Of a stretch of DNA of 47,259 nucleotides, positions 1-8,822 are shown one piece after another. Position numbers and translations under genes: made by a program. The notes under the pieces are model-generated. The model worked only from the letters and a program-made list of their open reading frames with translations. It was not told the DNA's origin and made no database searches. The DNA lies in NCBI RefSeq assembly GCF_001906585.1, contig NZ_JUJA01000160.1, positions 97,741-144,999 of the forward strand. The letters run 5' to 3'. How positions within the stretch are numbered: the stretch's first letter is position 1; the number at the start of each line of letters is the position of its first letter. The DNA is from Streptomyces kebangsaanensis. Lineage in GTDB: Bacteria; Actinomycetota; Actinomycetes; Streptomycetales; Streptomycetaceae.

Positions 1-31
1 CCGGCGGCTGGGCCAGGACCAGGGCGCTCAT
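1..31 (-). CDS. nuoN: NuoN of the second nuo cluster, first 10 codons only
   Basis: An ATG at 31-29 overlaps the TGA of nuoM (30-28) in the ATGA style used throughout this operon. It opens a frame reading MSALVLAQPP to the window edge. Position after nuoM in the A-B-C-H-I-J-K-L-M order, together with the overlap, makes NuoN the expected product: an antiporter-like membrane subunit of complex I. Too little is visible to identify it from sequence alone, so the call rests on operon order. Confidence 0.7.
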   Translation of the reverse strand, partial: MSALVLAQPP

Positions 32-1656
32 CGGTTGCCTCCTGCGAGGAGCTGCTGCACGGCCGGGTCGGTGAGCCCGAGCAGGGCCTTCGGCCAGAGC
101 CCGGCGAGGACGGTGAGGGCGACGAGCGGGGTCCAGGCCGCGAACTCGTAGCCGTGGACGTCGGCGAGCCGGGGCGTCTGTTGCGGTACGGCGCCCATGC
201 AGACGCGGCGGACCACGACGAGCATGTACGCGGCGGTCAGGAGGGTGCCGAACGCGCCGATCGCCATGAAGGTGAGGAAGGCGGGCCGGCTGAGGCCGGC
301 GGCGGGCTCGAACGAGCCGAACAGGGCGAGCATCTCGCCCCAGAACCCGGCGAGTCCGGGCAGGCCGAGCGAGGCGACCGCGCCGAAGGCGAGCAGGCCG
401 CCCAGGCGCGGGGCCCTTCCGTACAGGGCGGCGCCCGACTTCTCGGCGAGGGCGTCGAGGTCGGTGGTGCCGGTGCGGTCCTTGAGCGCGCCGACGAGGA
501 AGAAGAGCAGGCCGGTGATGAGGCCGTGGGCGATGTTGGCGAACAGGGCGCCGTTCACGCCGGTCGGGGTCATGGTGGCGATGCCGAGCAGGACGAAGCC
601 CATGTGGCCGACGGAGGAGTAGGCGATGAGCCGTTTGAGGTCGCCCTTGGCGCCCCGTCCGGCCAGGGCGAGGCAGGCCAGGGATCCGTAGATGATCCCG
701 ACGACGGCGAAGGCGGCGAGGTAGGGCGCGAAGGTGCGGAAGCCGTCGGGCGCGATCGGCAGCAGGATCCGGACGAACCCGTACGTTCCCATCTTGAGCA
801 TGACGCCGGCCAGCAGGACCGAGCCGACCGTCGGGGCGGCGGTGTGGGCGTCCGGCAGCCAGCTGTGCAGCGGCCACATCGGCGTCTTGACCGCGAGCCC
901 GATCCCGATCGCCAGAACCGCGATGACCTGCACGGTCGCGGTCAGTGACCGGCCGTTGTCAGTGGCGAGTGCGACCATGTCGAACGTACCGGCCTTGATC
1001 CCGATCAGGAGCAGGCCGAGCAGCATGACGACCGAGCCGAGCAGCGTGTAGAGGATGAACCGCCAGGCGGCGGCCTGACGGCCCTCGCCGCCCCAGCGGG
1101 CGACGAGGAAGTACATCGGGATGAGCACCGTCTCGAACGCGAGGAAGAACAGCAGCAGGTCGAGGACGGCGAAGGTCGCCAGGGTGCCGGACTCGAGGAG
1201 GAGCAGCAGCGCGACGAAGGCCTTCGGGGCCGGGCCCGCGGGTGGCTTGAAGTAGGAGTACAGCGCGCAGAGGAAGGTCAGCAGCGCGGTCAGCACGAGG
1301 AGGGGGAGCGAGATGCCGTCGACGCCGAGGTGGATGCGCACATGGAGTGCGGGGATCCAGCTGATGTCGGTCGTGGCCTGCATCTTCGACGCCTGGGCGT
1401 GGTCGAAGCCGGCCGCGAGGACGATCGCGGCGACGAGGACGGCGCCGGTGACCGTGACCCCATGCCGGAGCACGGCCTGCTCGGGCGACTTCCCCTTCAG
1501 TCCGGTGACTGGAAGGGGCGCCGCGAAGCGGCTCGTTGAGGGGCGGCGGTCGGGTGACGGGCGGGACGGCAGGAGGGCGGCGGCGGCCCCGAGGAGCGGG
1601 CCGACGACGAGGAATGCCAGAAGGAACTGCATCACGGACTCGCTGATATCGATCAC
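28..1656 (-). CDS. nuoM: NADH-quinone oxidoreductase subunit M (NuoM), second cluster
   Basis: 542-residue antiporter-like membrane subunit that forms a proton channel in the complex I membrane arm. The polytopic hydrophobic profile covers most of the length. The family's conserved glutamate lies in FETVLIPMYFL (about residue 175). The lysine-bearing helix KTPMWPLHSWLPDAH and the YSSVGHMGFV and NIAHGLITGLLFFLVG segments are intact, so a pumping subunit is expected. Start: GTG at 1656, 6 nt after the nuoL stop; an in-frame ATG at 1632 (MQFLLAF) is an alternative that better resembles family N-termini. Odd: residues 30-65 form a basic, Pro/Ser-rich loop between the first two membrane segments that is longer than in the nuo1 paralogue. 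The stop overlaps the nuoN start. Confidence 0.95.
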   Translation of the reverse strand: MIDISESVMQFLLAFLVVGPLLGAAAALLPSRPSPDRRPSTSRFAAPLPVTGLKGKSPEQAVLRHGVTVTGAVLVAAIVLAAGFDHAQASKMQATTDISWIPALHVRIHLGVDGISLPLLVLTALLTFLCALYSYFKPPAGPAPKAFVALLLLLESGTLATFAVLDLLLFFLAFETVLIPMYFLVARWGGEGRQAAAWRFILYTLLGSVVMLLGLLLIGIKAGTFDMVALATDNGRSLTATVQVIAVLAIGIGLAVKTPMWPLHSWLPDAHTAAPTVGSVLLAGVMLKMGTYGFVRILLPIAPDGFRTFAPYLAAFAVVGIIYGSLACLALAGRGAKGDLKRLIAYSSVGHMGFVLLGIATMTPTGVNGALFANIAHGLITGLLFFLVGALKDRTGTTDLDALAEKSGAALYGRAPRLGGLLAFGAVASLGLPGLAGFWGEMLALFGSFEPAAGLSRPAFLTFMAIGAFGTLLTAAYMLVVVRRVCMGAVPQQTPRLADVHGYEFAAWTPLVALTVLAGLWPKALLGLTDPAVQQLLAGGNR

Positions 1657-1662
1657 GCCTGC

Positions 1663-3657
1663 TCACACTCCCGTGGCGAGAAGGACGGCGGCGACCGCGA
1701 GGATGACGGTGCCGGCGAGCAGCGCGCTCACATAGGTCTGCACATTGCCGGTCTGGGCCCGCCGTACGGCGGCCCCGAGCAGCCGGGGTGCGGCGCCGGC
1801 GCCGCGTACGTAGGTCTCGACGACCTCGCGGTCGAGGAACCGGACCAGGCTCGCTCCGGCCAGGACCGGGCGGACGAAGAGGGCCGCGTACACGGCGTCG
1901 AGGTGGAAGCCGACGGCCGCGTGGCGGTGCAGCGGTCCGAGCAGCAGCCGTCCGGGGTCGGCGGGGTCGGGCGCGTAGGCGATGTCCCCGTACGCGGGTT
2001 CGTGGCTGGCGATGGCCTCGGCCTCGACGAGTCCGGCGTCGGCCTCCGGGTGGGCGGCGACGGCGCCGAGGGGGACGCGGGCGGCGAGCGCGGTGGTGTG
2101 CTGCCAGGCGCCGTAGGTGACGATGCCGCCGACCAGGGCGATTCCCGTGCCGAGGACGGAGGTGGTGAGCGTGGGGCTCAGGTCGCGGCCGTCGAACCAG
2201 GCGGGAAGGAGGCGGAAGGCGAGGCCGCCGAAGGCGAGGGACGGGACGGCGAGCACCCAGAGGACGGCGTTCATGACGAGGGGCTGCTTGCCGTGGTCGG
2301 GGGCCTCGGTGCCCCGGCCGCGGAAGGCCCGCAGCCACAGGCGCATGGCGTAGGCGCCGGTGAGCAGGGCTGTGACGAGGCCGGCGACGAGGACGGTCCA
2401 GCCCGCCGCGCCGGGGGCGTGGTCGGTGTGGCCCGAGGCGACGTGTTCGGCGGCGCCGAGGACGGACTCCTTGGAGAAGAAGCCGCTGAAGGGAGGGATC
2501 GCGGCGAGCGCGAGGAGCGCCACGGTCATCGTCCAGTAGGCGTCCGGGACACGGTCGCGCAGGTTGCTCATGCGGGACATGGCGGCCAGCGAGTTGGTGC
2601 CGGCGGCGTGGATGATCACGCCGGCGGCGAGGAACAGCAGCGCCTTGAAGGCGCCGTGGGACAGGAGGTGGAAGACGGCGGCGCCGCGGTCGCCGACGGC
2701 GAGGGCGCCGGTCATGTAGCCGAGCTGGCTGATCGTCGAGTAGGCGAGGACGCGTTTGACGTCGTCCTGGGCGAGTGCGGCGAGCGCCGAGCCGGCCATG
2801 GTCACGGCGGCCATGGCGGCGAGGACGGTCATCGCGGCCGCGGAGGCCTGGAAGACGGGGAGGAGACGGGCGACGAAGTAGACACCGGCGGCGACCATCG
2901 TCGCGGCGTGGATCAGCGCGGAGACGGGGGTGGGGCCCGCCATCGCGTCGGGCAGCCAGGTGTGCAGCGGGAACTGCGCCGACTTGCCCGCCACGCCGGC
3001 GAGGAGCAGCAGGGCGATCACGGTCGGGTGGTGCAGTCCGCCGCTCGCGACGGCGCCGAGGACCTTGGTGATCCGGAAGGACCCGGCGGCGGTGCCGAGC
3101 GCGAACAGGCCGATCAGGAACGGTACGTCGCCGAGCTTGGTGACCAGGAAGGCCTTGAGTGAGGCGGCGCGGGCCTCCGGGGTCTCCCAGTAGTGGCCGA
3201 CCAGGAAGTAGGAGCAGATGCCCATCACTTCCCAGCCGACCAGCAGCACGATCAGGTCGCCGGAGTAGACGACGAGCAGCATCGCGGAGGTGAACAGGGA
3301 GACGAGAGCGGCGTAGGAGGGGTAGCGCGGGTCGTCGCGCAGGTAGCCCGTGGAGTAGATCTGCACGCAGGTGGCGACGATGCCGACCAGGACGGCGACG
3401 AGCGCGGCGAAGCCGTCGATGTGCAGGGCGAGTTCGATGGGGACCGAGCCGGTGGGCGTGAGCTCGGTGGCGGCGTCGACGGCCCGGCCGCCGCCCTGAC
3501 GCGCGGCGACCAGCACGGTCAGGACGAGGGAGGCGAGGGTCGGCAGGACGGCGAGCGGGCGGACGAACCCGGGGGCGGTGCGGCCGAGCAGCAGGCCGGC
3601 CACGGCGCCGAGGAACGGAAGGAGGGGGACGAGGACGGCGAGGGTGGTCGTGGTCAC
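1663..3657 (-). CDS. nuoL: NADH-quinone oxidoreductase subunit L (NuoL), second cluster
   Basis: 664-residue distal antiporter-like subunit of the complex I membrane arm. Visible hallmarks are the glutamate in [20 protein letters not shown] (about residue 143), the lysine helix [31 protein letters not shown], the [10 protein letters not shown] helix and [14 protein letters not shown]. These match a functional NuoL. A C-terminal amphipathic or hydrophilic stretch (roughly 500-620) precedes a final membrane helix, as in the long lateral helix of the family. Start is GTG at 3657, sharing bases with the nuoK stop (GTGA), so translation is probably coupled. The gene is divergent in sequence from the nuo1 NuoL, so the two are old paralogues rather than a recent copy. 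Confidence 0.95.
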   Translation of the reverse strand: MTTTTLAVLVPLLPFLGAVAGLLLGRTAPGFVRPLAVLPTLASLVLTVLVAARQGGGRAVDAATELTPTGSVPIELALHIDGFAALVAVLVGIVATCVQIYSTGYLRDDPRYPSYAALVSLFTSAMLLVVYSGDLIVLLVGWEVMGICSYFLVGHYWETPEARAASLKAFLVTKLGDVPFLIGLFALGTAAGSFRITKVLGAVASGGLHHPTVIALLLLAGVAGKSAQFPLHTWLPDAMAGPTPVSALIHAATMVAAGVYFVARLLPVFQASAAAMTVLAAMAAVTMAGSALAALAQDDVKRVLAYSTISQLGYMTGALAVGDRGAAVFHLLSHGAFKALLFLAAGVIIHAAGTNSLAAMSRMSNLRDRVPDAYWTMTVALLALAAIPPFSGFFSKESVLGAAEHVASGHTDHAPGAAGWTVLVAGLVTALLTGAYAMRLWLRAFRGRGTEAPDHGKQPLVMNAVLWVLAVPSLAFGGLAFRLLPAWFDGRDLSPTLTTSVLGTGIALVGGIVTYGAWQHTTALAARVPLGAVAAHPEADAGLVEAEAIASHEPAYGDIAYAPDPADPGRLLLGPLHRHAAVGFHLDAVYAALFVRPVLAGASLVRFLDREVVETYVRGAGAAPRLLGAAVRRAQTGNVQTYVSALLAGTVILAVAAVLLATGV

Positions 3658-4052
3658 GCGGTGGCCTCAGCCTTCTCAGCGGCCCGCGCTCGTGCGGCTG
3701 CGTCGCTGTCGGGGCCGTCGTCGGAGTCGTCGGGACCCTCGGCGGCATCGCGGAGCCGGTCGATGTCCGAGGTGCCGCGGTTGCGGTGGACGGCGAGGAC
3801 GATCGCCAGGCCTATGCCGATCTCGGCGGCGGCGATGGCGATGGTGAACAGGGTCAGGGCCTGCCCGGAGTGCAGGGTCTCGGTCGCGGCTCTGCTGAGC
3901 CAGACGTCGAAGGCGACCAGGTTGAGGTTGACGGCGTTGAGCATGAGCTCGACGGACATCAGGACCAGGATCGCGTTGCGGCGGGCGAGGACGCCGTACA
4001 GGCCGGTGCAGAAGAGGAGGGCGGAGAGGACGGCGGGATAGACGAGGTGCAT
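3654..4052 (-). CDS. nuoK: NADH-quinone oxidoreductase subunit K (NuoK), second cluster
   Basis: 132-residue small membrane subunit with three predicted helices. The core reads [20 protein letters not shown], then [25 protein letters not shown] (which carries the conserved glutamate of the second helix) and [24 protein letters not shown]. It belongs to the central half-channel of the membrane arm. It is longer than the roughly 100-residue norm because of an acidic, Asp/Ala-rich C-terminal tail of about 35 residues ([21 protein letters not shown] and onward). Start ATG at 4052 overlaps the nuoJ TGA by one base; the stop overlaps the nuoL GTG. Confidence 0.93.
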   Translation of the reverse strand: MHLVYPAVLSALLFCTGLYGVLARRNAILVLMSVELMLNAVNLNLVAFDVWLSRAATETLHSGQALTLFTIAIAAAEIGIGLAIVLAVHRNRGTSDIDRLRDAAEGPDDSDDGPDSDAAARARAAEKAEATA

Positions 4053-4657
4053 CAGCGGGCACCTTCCTTCGCGCCCCGGTCGTCGTGGGCCCCCGGGGTC
4101 CGGGCGGCGGCGGGAGCGGCTGCTTTCGCCTTGCGGGACAGGACGATCGCGCCGACCAGGGCGGCCAGCAGGAGGACGGAGAGGGCCTCGAAGGGCAGCA
4201 CCCAGTTCCGGAAGAGGCTCTCGCCGGTGACCTTCGTGGAGCCGGCGGCGGCGCCGTCCAGGTCGATCCAGGTGGTGCGGAAGGCATCGACGACCACCCA
4301 GACCAGGGCGGTCGCGGCGGCGACGGCCACGGCGAGGGCGGCCCAGCGGTTGCCGGAGTCGGCGTCCGGGGAGCGGCCGATGGGCGCCTTGGTGAGCATC
4401 AGGCCGAACAGCAGGAGGACGACGACGGAACCGACGTAGATGAGGACCTGCACCCAGGCGATGAACTCGGCGGTGAGCAGGAGGTACTCGACGGCGAGGC
4501 CGCCGAGGGCCACCACCAGCCACAGGGCGGCGTGCACCAGCTGCCGGGTGGTGACGGTGACGAGGGCGGCGCCGAAGGTGACCAGGCCGACGAGGAGGAA
4601 GGCGATCTCGACTCCGGTCGGGGAGAGGAAGCCGTGGCTTGCGGCGGCGATGCTCAC
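4052..4657 (-). CDS. nuoJ: NADH-quinone oxidoreductase subunit J (NuoJ), second cluster
   Basis: 201-residue membrane subunit with five predicted helices and the family segment [21 protein letters not shown], where a pi-bulge helix is known to lie in structures. It sits next to NuoK and NuoH in the proton path of complex I. Start GTG at 4657 overlaps the nuoI stop (GTGA) and has a strong GGAGGA ribosome site 6-9 bases upstream, inside the nuoI end. A short charged, Ala/Lys-rich tail follows the last helix. Same operon as nuoI and nuoK, with no intergenic space. Confidence 0.93.
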   Translation of the reverse strand: MSIAAASHGFLSPTGVEIAFLLVGLVTFGAALVTVTTRQLVHAALWLVVALGGLAVEYLLLTAEFIAWVQVLIYVGSVVVLLLFGLMLTKAPIGRSPDADSGNRWAALAVAVAAATALVWVVVDAFRTTWIDLDGAAAGSTKVTGESLFRNWVLPFEALSVLLLAALVGAIVLSRKAKAAAPAAARTPGAHDDRGAKEGAR

Positions 4658-5232
4658 GCGTCCTCCTCCCTCGGTGCGGCCTGCTGCTGGGCGGCCAGCT
4701 TCTCGGCGGTCTTGCGGGCGGCGGCGATCTCCTTGGGCTCCTCCGCGCCGGGGTCCAGCGCGGGCGGGGCCGGCACGGTCCACATCCACTCGCGGAGCTT
4801 GTCGCGCTCGTGGGTGAGGTCGCGGATGTCGGTCTCGGCGTACTCGAACTCCGGGGACCAGAACAGGGCGTCGAAAGGACAGACCTCGATGCAGATGCCG
4901 CAGTACATGCACAGGGCGAAGTCGATGGCGAAGCGGTCGAGGACGTTGCGGCTGCGCTCGCGGCCGCCGGGGGTCGCCGCCGGGATCGTCTCCTTGTGGG
5001 AGTCGATGTAGATGCACCAGTCCGGGCACTCGCGGGCGCACAGCATGCAGACCGTGCAGTTCTCCTCGAACAGGCCGATCACGCCTCGGGTGCGGGGCGG
5101 CAGGTCGGGCTGGGTGTCCGGGTACTGCTCGGTGACGGTCTTCCTCGTCATCGTGCGCAGGGTGACGGCCAGCCCCTTGGCGAGGCCGGAGCCGGGGATG
5201 CGGGACCGGGTGGGCGGGAGCGGCTCGGCCAC
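4654..5232 (-). CDS. nuoI: NADH-quinone oxidoreductase subunit I (NuoI), second cluster
   Basis: 192-residue ferredoxin-like subunit carrying the two [4Fe-4S] clusters (N6a/N6b) that pass electrons toward NuoB. Both motifs are complete: [12 protein letters not shown] and [12 protein letters not shown]. Start GTG at 5232 overlaps the TAG of nuoH by one base (TAGTG). The intact clusters matter here because the usual upstream electron-input subunits (NuoE, F, G) are absent from this cluster, and NuoI would be a plausible docking point for a reduced ferredoxin (inference). The tail after residue 150 is Ala/Gln/Glu-rich. Confidence 0.96.
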   Translation of the reverse strand: MAEPLPPTRSRIPGSGLAKGLAVTLRTMTRKTVTEQYPDTQPDLPPRTRGVIGLFEENCTVCMLCARECPDWCIYIDSHKETIPAATPGGRERSRNVLDRFAIDFALCMYCGICIEVCPFDALFWSPEFEYAETDIRDLTHERDKLREWMWTVPAPPALDPGAEEPKEIAAARKTAEKLAAQQQAAPREEDA

Positions 5233-6200
5233 TAGGAGATCACCACCTTGACGATGCCGGTGAGGGCGATCTGGGCGAGGGAGAGGGGGACGAGGAGGGT
5301 CCAGGAGAGTTTCTGCAGCTGGTCCTCGCGCAGGCGGGGGTAGGTGACGCGCAGCCAGATGACGACGAAGGCGAGGACCGCGGCCTTCAGCAGGGTCCAC
5401 AGCCAGCCGAGTCCGTCGGCGCCCCAGGGGCCGTGCCAGCCGCCCAGGAAGAGGACGGTGGTCAGACCGCACAGGACGACGATCCCGGCGTACTCGGCGA
5501 GGAGGAAGAGGGCGAAGCGCAGACCGGTGTACTCGGTGTACGCGCCGAAGATGATCTCCGAGTCGGCGACGGGCATGTCGAACGGCGGGCGCTGCAGTTC
5601 GGCGAGGCCGGCGACGAAGAAGACGATCGCGCCGACGATCTGCCAGGGCAGCCACCACCACTGGAAGGCGTGGACGATGCCGGGCAGGGAGACCGTGCCG
5701 GCCGCCATCGCCACGGAGGCGGCGGCGAGCAGCATGGGCAGTTCGTAGGCGAGGAGCTGGGCGGCGGTGCGCAGACCGCCGAGGAGGGAGAACTTGTTGG
5801 CGGAGGCCCACCCGGCCATGAGCGAGCCGAGGACGCCGACGCCCATCACGGCGAGCACGAAGAAGATGCCCGCGTCGAGGACCTGGCCGACGGCGCCCTC
5901 GCCGGGGCCGATCGGGATGGCGAGCAGCACGAGGAGGTACGGCAGCAGGGCGACGGCGGGGGCGAGCTGGAAGACCCGGCGGTCGGCGCCGGCCGGGACC
6001 ACGTCCTCCTTCTGCGCGAACTTCACGCCGTCCGCGACGAGCTGGGCCCAGCCGTGGAAGCCGCCGGCGTACATGGGGCCGAGGCGGCCCTGCATGTGGG
6101 CCATCACCTTGTGCTCGGTCTGACCGATGATCAGGGGGAGGGTGAGGAAGACCACGAAGACGATCAGGAGTCGCAGGGCGACGTCGACCGCGTCGTTCAC
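5232..6200 (-). CDS. nuoH: NADH-quinone oxidoreductase subunit H (NuoH), second cluster
   Basis: 322-residue membrane subunit that links the peripheral and membrane arms and forms part of the quinone chamber. Family signatures visible: [18 protein letters not shown], the loop [38 protein letters not shown] with its conserved acidic residues, and a terminal region of repeated hydrophobic helices. In the usual complex the quinone pocket is shared with NuoB and NuoD; a cognate NuoD is missing here. Start GTG at 6200 overlaps the nuoC stop (GTGA). Length is normal, without the long tail seen in the nuo1 NuoH. Confidence 0.95.
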   Translation of the reverse strand: MNDAVDVALRLLIVFVVFLTLPLIIGQTEHKVMAHMQGRLGPMYAGGFHGWAQLVADGVKFAQKEDVVPAGADRRVFQLAPAVALLPYLLVLLAIPIGPGEGAVGQVLDAGIFFVLAVMGVGVLGSLMAGWASANKFSLLGGLRTAAQLLAYELPMLLAAASVAMAAGTVSLPGIVHAFQWWWLPWQIVGAIVFFVAGLAELQRPPFDMPVADSEIIFGAYTEYTGLRFALFLLAEYAGIVVLCGLTTVLFLGGWHGPWGADGLGWLWTLLKAAVLAFVVIWLRVTYPRLREDQLQKLSWTLLVPLSLAQIALTGIVKVVIS

Positions 6201-7591
6201 CGCGGGCCTCCTTCGGGGTCGTCGGGGGTGTCGGGACTGTCAGGGGTGTCGGGGCTGTCGGGTGTGTCGGAGCTGTCGTTCTCGGGGGTGTCGGGGGTGT
6301 CGTCCTCGGGTTTCCGCCCCGGCTTCGGCTCGGGCTCGTCGAACGCCGGGCGGGCGTGGTGCCAGGGGGCGTCCGAGCTGCGCGGGGCCGCGGGAGGCGT
6401 GGGCGACTGACCGGCCGCCGCCGCGCGCTGGGAGGCCGAACCCTCGGACGCGCTCCGCGCGCGCCGCGGCCCGGACCGGGCCGCGGGGGGCGTCCCCGCG
6501 GCCGGCGCACCCGGCTCATGGGCCACCGAGGCCTCCGCGGCCGGCCCTTCCGCCACCGAGGCCTGCGACGCCGTGCCTTCGGCCGCGGCCTGCTTCTGCC
6601 GCGCGGCACTCCCGGCCGCCGCTCCGCCGCCTTCCGCGGGCGCGCCCTCGGCCGCCGTCACAGCCTCCGGGCCCGCGTCCTGCGTACCTGCCACGCGCTG
6701 ACTGGCCGAACCCTCGGACGCGCTCCGCGCGCGCCGCGGCCTTCCGGAAGCCTGCCCCTGCGGCGCGGCGCTCCCGGCCGCCGCTCCGGTCTCCCCGGTC
6801 ACGCCCTCGGCCCCCGTCGGAGCCTCCCGGTCCGCACTCCGGCTGACCGAACCCTCGCCCGCGCTCCGCATCCGGCGGGGCCTCGCGGCCCCGGTCGCCT
6901 CCGCTGCGGGGCCGGCCTGGCTCGCCGAGCCCTCCGCCGCCGTGCGGGTGCGCCGTACCGGACGGTCGCCCGCCGTGCGGGCCGCGCCCCTCGCCGGGCG
7001 GGCCGGGGCCGGTGGGAGCCGGCCCTTCAGGGGGCCCCACTCGTTGGGGTCGGGGACGCCCGGGGGCAGCATCTGACGGCGCTTGGGACCGCCGTGGTCC
7101 GAGTCCCCCGGTTCCTTCGCCCCCGGCCAGGCCTTGGCGACGCGGGCGGCCAGGACGAAGTCCTTGCGCAGGGGGTGGCCCTCGAAGGTCTCCGGCAGGA
7201 GGAGGTGGTCCAGGGCGGGGTGGCCCTCGAAGCCGACCCCGAACATCTCGTGCGTCTCGCGCTCGTGCCAGGCCGCGCCCGCGTAGACGTCCACCGCGGT
7301 GGGCAGCACCGGCGCCTCGTGCGGGACCGTCGTGCGCAGCAGCAGGCGCCGTACCGGGGCGAGGGCGACGACGTGGGCCGAGACGCGGAAGCCCGTGCCC
7401 GGTTCGTCGACCGCGCTCAGCCAGTCGAAGTAGGTGCAGCCCAGCTCGTCGCGGGCGGTCAGCAGCGCGGGCAGCCAGGCGGTGGGCGGCACGTCCACCG
7501 TGAGGACCTCGTAGGACTCCTCCGCCGCGGCCCCGGCGCCGAACAGTTCCTCGGCGGGCGCGGGCAGCCAGCCGACACCGGTACCGCTCAT
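6197..7591 (-). CDS. nuoC: NuoC-like subunit with long disordered repetitive C-terminal tail, second cluster
   Basis: 464 residues, about twice the usual NuoC length. Residues 25-160 are a recognisable 30-kDa-subunit domain, with the signature [18 protein letters not shown] (about 109-125) and [15 protein letters not shown]. From about residue 200 the protein becomes low-complexity: several copies of a degenerate motif of the form RRxRSAxEGSASQ separated by Ala/Gly/Glu spacers. It ends in an acidic stretch of TPD/SPD triplets just before the stop. The tail has no NuoD resemblance, so this is not a NuoCD fusion. Start ATG at 7591 overlaps the nuoB stop (ATGA); the stop overlaps the nuoH GTG. 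The tail keeps the reading frame and the operon's base composition, so it is a real extension rather than a frameshift product. Confidence 0.9.
   Translation of the reverse strand: MSGTGVGWLPAPAEELFGAGAAAEESYEVLTVDVPPTAWLPALLTARDELGCTYFDWLSAVDEPGTGFRVSAHVVALAPVRRLLLRTTVPHEAPVLPTAVDVYAGAAWHERETHEMFGVGFEGHPALDHLLLPETFEGHPLRKDFVLAARVAKAWPGAKEPGDSDHGGPKRRQMLPPGVPDPNEWGPLKGRLPPAPARPARGAARTAGDRPVRRTRTAAEGSASQAGPAAEATGAARPRRMRSAGEGSVSRSADREAPTGAEGVTGETGAAAGSAAPQGQASGRPRRARSASEGSASQRVAGTQDAGPEAVTAAEGAPAEGGGAAAGSAARQKQAAAEGTASQASVAEGPAAEASVAHEPGAPAAGTPPAARSGPRRARSASEGSASQRAAAAGQSPTPPAAPRSSDAPWHHARPAFDEPEPKPGRKPEDDTPDTPENDSSDTPDSPDTPDSPDTPDDPEGGPR
6218..6302 (-). repeat. short tandem repeat encoding TPD/SPD triplets
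   Basis: About 85 bases of degenerate 9-base units on the + strand (variants of gtcgggggt, gtcgggact, gtcaggggt) encode the acidic string [20 protein letters not shown] at the end of the second-cluster NuoC. Purine/pyrimidine asymmetry and unit repetition make it a candidate for slippage between strains. Confidence 0.7.
6420..6990 (-). repeat. degenerate coding repeats (RRxRSAxEGSASQ units) in the NuoC tail
   Basis: Five recognisable units of this motif family lie in the NuoC tail: [38 protein letters not shown] twice, and a worn [10 protein letters not shown]. The two best copies share a 38-base identical DNA run (6434-6471 and 6704-6741), longer than coding constraint alone would require. 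This suggests internal duplication or gene conversion. Confidence 0.8.
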
Positions 7592-8196
7592 CGCGCGTCC
7601 CCCTCGCCGACGGTTCCGGCGGCCGGCGGCCTCACCAGCCCACTCTGCAGCGCCGCCGTCGAGGGACGCGCCGTCTCGACCCCGTACCGCTCCCCCAGCG
7701 ACTCCCGCGCGATCTTCTCCTGGAGCTTCAGGATCCCCTGGAGCAGCGCCTCCGGGCGCGGCGGGCAGCCGGGGACGTAGACGTCCACCGGGATGATCTG
7801 GTCGACGCCCTTGGTGACGGAGTACGAGTCCCAGTACGGGCCGCCGCAGTTGGAGCAGGCGCCGAAGGAGATGACGTACTTCGGCTCGGGCATCTGCTCG
7901 TACAGGCGCTTGACCGCCGGGGCCATCTTGTCCGTGACCGTGCCGGACACCACCATCAGGTCGGCCTGGCGCGGCCCGGGCGCGAACGGGATCACGCCGA
8001 GCCGGATGAAGTCGTGCCGGGCCATCGACGCGGCGATGAACTCGATCGCGCAGCAGGCGAGGCCGAAGTTGAAGACCCACAGCGAGTAGCGGCGGCCCCA
8101 GTTCAGGACGACCTTCATCGGCTCGGGAGCCAGCCGGGCGAGCGCGCCCAGCCTCTTCGGCTCCGGCAGCGGAACGGGCTCGGGGTTCACGTCCAT
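7588..8196 (-). CDS. nuoB: NADH-quinone oxidoreductase subunit B (NuoB), second cluster
   Basis: 202-residue peripheral subunit that binds the terminal [4Fe-4S] cluster N2, the direct electron donor to quinone. All four ligand cysteines are visible: the tandem pair in [10 protein letters not shown], one in FGACSNCGG and one in [12 protein letters not shown]. The cluster is therefore expected to be intact even though NuoD, its normal partner at the quinone site, is not encoded nearby. Start ATG at 8196 gives the normal N-terminus [13 protein letters not shown] and overlaps the end of nuoA by 10 bases; the stop overlaps the nuoC start. Confidence 0.96.
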   Translation of the reverse strand: MDVNPEPVPLPEPKRLGALARLAPEPMKVVLNWGRRYSLWVFNFGLACCAIEFIAASMARHDFIRLGVIPFAPGPRQADLMVVSGTVTDKMAPAVKRLYEQMPEPKYVISFGACSNCGGPYWDSYSVTKGVDQIIPVDVYVPGCPPRPEALLQGILKLQEKIARESLGERYGVETARPSTAALQSGLVRPPAAGTVGEGDAR

Positions 8197-8594
8197 GCCA
8201 GGACGCCCTTCTTGTATGCGTACAGCAGGCCCACGGTCAGGAAGCCGAGGAAGACGAACATCTCCACGAGCGTCGTCGCGCCGTAGCCGGGGGCGGCGAA
8301 GACCGTCGCCCAGGGGAACAGGAAGATCGAGTCGACGGCGAAGATGACGTACAGGAACGCGTAGACGTAGTAGCGGACCTGGGTGTGCGCCCAGCCCTCG
8401 CCGACGGGGTCGACACCGCACTCGTACGTCAGCAGCTTCTCCGGGGTGGGAACCACCGGACGCAGCAGCCGGCCCGCGCCGAAGGCCACGGCGACGAACA
8501 GCACGCCCACGACGGCGAGCAGCCCGACGACCGAATAGGACTGGAAGTAGTCCGCCGCGACGACGGCGGTCGACCCCCGCAACGTCTCCCGCAC
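8187..8594 (-). CDS. nuoA: NADH-quinone oxidoreductase subunit A (NuoA), second cluster, first gene of operon
   Basis: 135-residue membrane subunit with three predicted helices and the diagnostic loop [20 protein letters not shown] (conserved Glu and Cys), followed by [24 protein letters not shown]. The start chosen is GTG at 8594 because an AGGGGA ribosome site lies 6 bases upstream. An upstream in-frame start at 8687 would add about 31 residues of Arg/Gln/Gly-rich sequence not typical of NuoA. It heads a tightly overlapped operon, with a candidate promoter at 8691-8718. Confidence 0.92.
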   Translation of the reverse strand: MRETLRGSTAVVAADYFQSYSVVGLLAVVGVLFVAVAFGAGRLLRPVVPTPEKLLTYECGVDPVGEGWAHTQVRYYVYAFLYVIFAVDSIFLFPWATVFAAPGYGATTLVEMFVFLGFLTVGLLYAYKKGVLAWT

Positions 8595-8690
8595 CGTCCG
8601 TCCCCTCGCTCCCTGGCCCTGTCGGCCCTGTTCTCCGGCGTTCTCCGGCCTTGTGTTCGACGTTTTGTGCGCACGTGTACTACGCACGGG

Positions 8691-8718
8691 AGTCTAGGCC
8701 CTGATAAAGGGACGGTAA
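8691..8718 (-). promoter_or_regulatory. candidate promoter of the second nuo operon
   Basis: Reading the minus strand, TTACCG (8718-8713) and TAGACT (8696-8691) are separated by 16 bases, a good match to vegetative Streptomyces promoters. The predicted transcript start near 8684 leaves a leader of about 90 bases before nuoA. No TGTGAA-type inverted repeat resembling a Rex operator is visible between 8595 and 8822. Confidence 0.45.
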
Positions 8719-8749
8719 GCGGCCCTTCGCGCCATGCGATACGGGGGGT

Positions 8750-8762
8750 GGGGTTTTCCCCC
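8750..8762. promoter_or_regulatory. GGGGTTTTCCCCC element upstream of the first kinase
   Basis: A G-run, four T, C-run element about 60 bases before the first kinase gene. Its reverse complement contains GGGAAAACCCC, also found directly upstream of the second kinase (10061-10071). Presence before both kinase genes suggests a regulator-binding site, possibly for the neighbouring response regulator (inference). Confidence 0.4.
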
Positions 8763-8822
8763 GCCGGGCAGGGCGGCCGACCGCATGGCGCGGACGCCCT
8801 GCCGCACGGCACGCTGACCCGT

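Noticed and set aside
959..3748. Very long open frame (929 codons) overlapping nuoM and nuoL on the same strand
   Set aside because: Composition is almost entirely Arg/Pro/Ala/Gly with no family resemblance; it is an out-of-frame shadow caused by high third-position GC of the real nuo genes.
6197..7000. NuoC tail considered as a degraded or frameshifted NuoD (NuoCD fusion)
   Set aside because: None of the NuoD motifs visible in the nuo1 copy occur in any frame of the tail, and the tail is repetitive rather than eroded.
8595..8822. Search for a Rex operator (TGTGAA-type inverted repeat) upstream of the second nuo operon
   Set aside because: No such inverted repeat is visible; only a sigma-type promoter is proposed. 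The nuo1 promoter is outside the window and cannot be judged.
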